This document shows, piece by piece, positions 20,643 through 21,757 of a stretch of 21,757 bases of DNA. Under the pieces are notes generated by a model. The model saw only the letters and a list, made by a program, of their open reading frames with translations. It made no database searches and was not told where the DNA came from. Numbering within the stretch: the first letter of the stretch is position 1; each line of letters begins with the position of its first letter. This DNA is from JBBSIG01 sp038232215. Lineage in GTDB: Bacteria > Actinomycetota > Thermoleophilia > Gaiellales > Gaiellaceae. Location of the stretch: the NCBI GenBank assembly GCA_038232215.1, contig JBBSIG010000007.1, positions 1 to 21,757 on the forward strand, written 5' to 3'. The position numbers and the translations under genes were made by a program.

Positions 20643-21757
20643 ATGGATCCGGCCGTGGCTAGCCCGAGGCTCGCCGGCGAGTCGCTCGCAGCGGAGCCGG
20701 ACCCCGCGCGCGCCGAGCTGCTCGAGCTCTCGATCGTGATCCCGTGCCTGAACGAGGCTCTGACGCTCGGCACGTGCATCCAAAAGGCGCAGCGTTCGCT
20801 CGCCGAGCTCGGCATCGACGGCGAGGTCGTCGTCGCCGACAACGGCAGCACCGACGGCTCGCCCGAGCTCGCGGAGGAGCTGGGCGCGCGGGTCGTGCCC
20901 GTCCCGGCCCGCGGCTACGGGAACGCGCTCGCCGGCGGGATCGGGGCTGCGCGCGGGCGCTACGTGATCATGGGCGACGCCGACGGCAGCTACGACTACG
21001 GCGAGCTCGGCCCGCTCGTCGAGCGGCTTCGTGCGGGAGACGACCTCGTCGTCGGCAACCGCTTCGAGGGCTCGATCGAGCCGGGCGCGATGCCGTTCCT
21101 GCACGAGCACCTGGGCAACCCGGCGTTGACCTTCATCGGGCGCCGGCTGTTCGGGACGCCGTGCGGCGACATCTACTGCGGCCTGCGCGGCTTCAGGCGC
21201 GACCGGATCGTGGGTCTCGACCTGCGCGCGGCAGGCATGGAGTTCGCGATCGAGATGATCGTGAAGGCGACGATGAACGGGCTGCGGATCGCCGAGGTGC
21301 CCATCGTGCTCTCTCCGGACGGCCGCGGCCGCAGACCGCACCTCAGCACCTGGCGCGACGGCTGGCGCAGCCTCCGGCTGCTGCTCCTCTACAGCCCGGC
21401 CTGGCTCTTCCTCTACCCGGGAATCGCGCTGATGACGATCGGACTCGCCGCGATGGCCTGGCTGCTCCCCGCCCAGCGGACGGTCGGCGGAGTCACGTTC
21501 GACGTCAGCACGCTGATCTACGCCTCGCTCGCGATCGTGGTCGGCTACCAGGCGGTGTTCTTCTTCGTCTCCGCGCGGACGTTCGCGATCGCCGAGGGGC
21601 TCCTGCCCGAGAGCCCACGCCTCGCGCGCTTCTTGCAGGCGATCAAGCTCGAGCGGGGGCTCGTGGTCGGCCTGGGGCTCGCGCTCGCAGGCCTCGCCGG
21701 CTCGGTCTACGCGCTCCTGACCTGGAACCGGCACGGCTTCGGCCGGCTCGACTACCC
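20643..21757 (+). CDS. GT2 dolichol/polyprenyl-phosphate-glucose synthase-like, C-terminus beyond the window
   Basis: An ATG at 20643 opens 371 codons to the right edge. LSIVIPCLNEALTLGTCI, VVADNGSTDGSPEL (DNGSTDGS at 66-73) and the metal site MGDADGSYDYGEL (Asp112, Asp114) define the GT2 core. GNRFEGSIEPGAMPFLHEHLGNP and DIYCGLRGFRRDRI match dolichol-phosphate-glucose synthases, and ATMNGLRIAEVPIVLSPDGRGRRPHL the catalytic loop. After RSLRLLLLYSPAWLFLYPG come hydrophobic helices (about 243-275, 285-305 and about 335-360), as in GtrB-like proteins. It likely makes a polyprenyl-phosphate hexose at the inner face. It is divergent from the DUF2079 gene, a possible user of the product. The first 25 residues are a polar extension; GTG 20655 is an alternative start. 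Confidence 0.9.
   Translation, partial: MDPAVASPRLAGESLAAEPDPARAELLELSIVIPCLNEALTLGTCIQKAQRSLAELGIDGEVVVADNGSTDGSPELAEELGARVVPVPARGYGNALAGGIGAARGRYVIMGDADGSYDYGELGPLVERLRAGDDLVVGNRFEGSIEPGAMPFLHEHLGNPALTFIGRRLFGTPCGDIYCGLRGFRRDRIVGLDLRAAGMEFAIEMIVKATMNGLRIAEVPIVLSPDGRGRRPHLSTWRDGWRSLRLLLLYSPAWLFLYPGIALMTIGLAAMAWLLPAQRTVGGVTFDVSTLIYASLAIVVGYQAVFFFVSARTFAIAEGLLPESPRLARFLQAIKLERGLVVGLGLALAGLAGSVYALLTWNRHGFGRLDY

Noticed and set aside
20055..21734. 559-codon minus-strand frame at the right edge
   Set aside because: It is antisense to the GT2 gene and out of frame with the DUF2079 gene; no recognisable motif.
1..21757. CRISPR array, tRNA/rRNA, toxin-antitoxin, restriction or phage-defence system
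   Set aside because: No regularly spaced repeats, no cloverleaf-like sequence and no such protein motifs were found; every gene fits glycan synthesis or is the one unrecognised small protein.

Overview
The window is very GC-rich, has many GTG starts and is packed with genes on both strands. Neighbouring genes in a run are often joined by 4-bp stop/start overlaps (GTGA or ATGA). Several -10-like hexamers sit only 6-10 nt upstream of start codons, which suggests leaderless transcripts. This fits a high-GC actinobacterium; a deep lineage such as Thermoleophilia is my guess only, because no marker gene is present. I see no rRNA, tRNA, CRISPR array, complete insertion sequence or plasmid/phage gene. 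No gene-free stretch exceeds about 105 bp.

The content is a surface-glycan locus. From left to right: (A) a minus-strand operon of a short Gfo/Idh/MocA oxidoreductase, a C-methyltransferase of the zinc-binding NovU/TylC3 type, and a glycosyltransferase that runs off the left edge. (B) a divergent single gene for a phytanoyl-CoA-dioxygenase-like Fe(II)/2-oxoglutarate enzyme. (C) a minus-strand operon of a class I methyltransferase, a GT4, a GT2 and a second GT4; a roughly 106-bp segment with a perfect palindrome and 10-bp flanking direct repeats separates the last two genes. (D) a plus-strand operon of two paralogous O-antigen-ligase/polymerase-type (Wzy_C) proteins enclosing a WcaI/WbuB-like GT4 and a small Cys-containing membrane-anchored protein. 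(E) a convergent minus-strand GT39/ArnT-like GT-C enzyme. (F) a plus-strand run of a GT87 (DUF2029) enzyme, another GT-C enzyme, a polyprenyl-phosphate-sugar-synthase-like GT2, an SDR epimerase/reductase and an LPG-synthase-TM (AglD-like) membrane protein. (G) a divergent pair of a DUF2079 membrane protein (minus) and a dolichol-phosphate-glucose-synthase-like GT2 with C-terminal membrane helices that runs off the right edge (plus).

A working model: cytoplasmic GT4/GT2 enzymes build a lipid-linked oligosaccharide decorated by the methyltransferases, oxidoreductase and dioxygenase. The Wzy_C proteins polymerise it and/or transfer it outside. The two GT2 synthases make polyprenyl-phosphate sugars that four GT-C-type membrane proteins use outside. 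No recognisable Wzx/ABC flippase or chain-length regulator is seen; the AglD-like protein is the only transporter candidate. The families are all known. The most unusual things are the arrangement (two Wzy_C paralogues around a small Cys protein; four GT-C genes next to two donor synthases), the insertion-like segment that appears to have cut one glycosyltransferase off from its start codon, the symmetric shared divergent promoters, and a hairpin that presents a UUG start codon in its loop.
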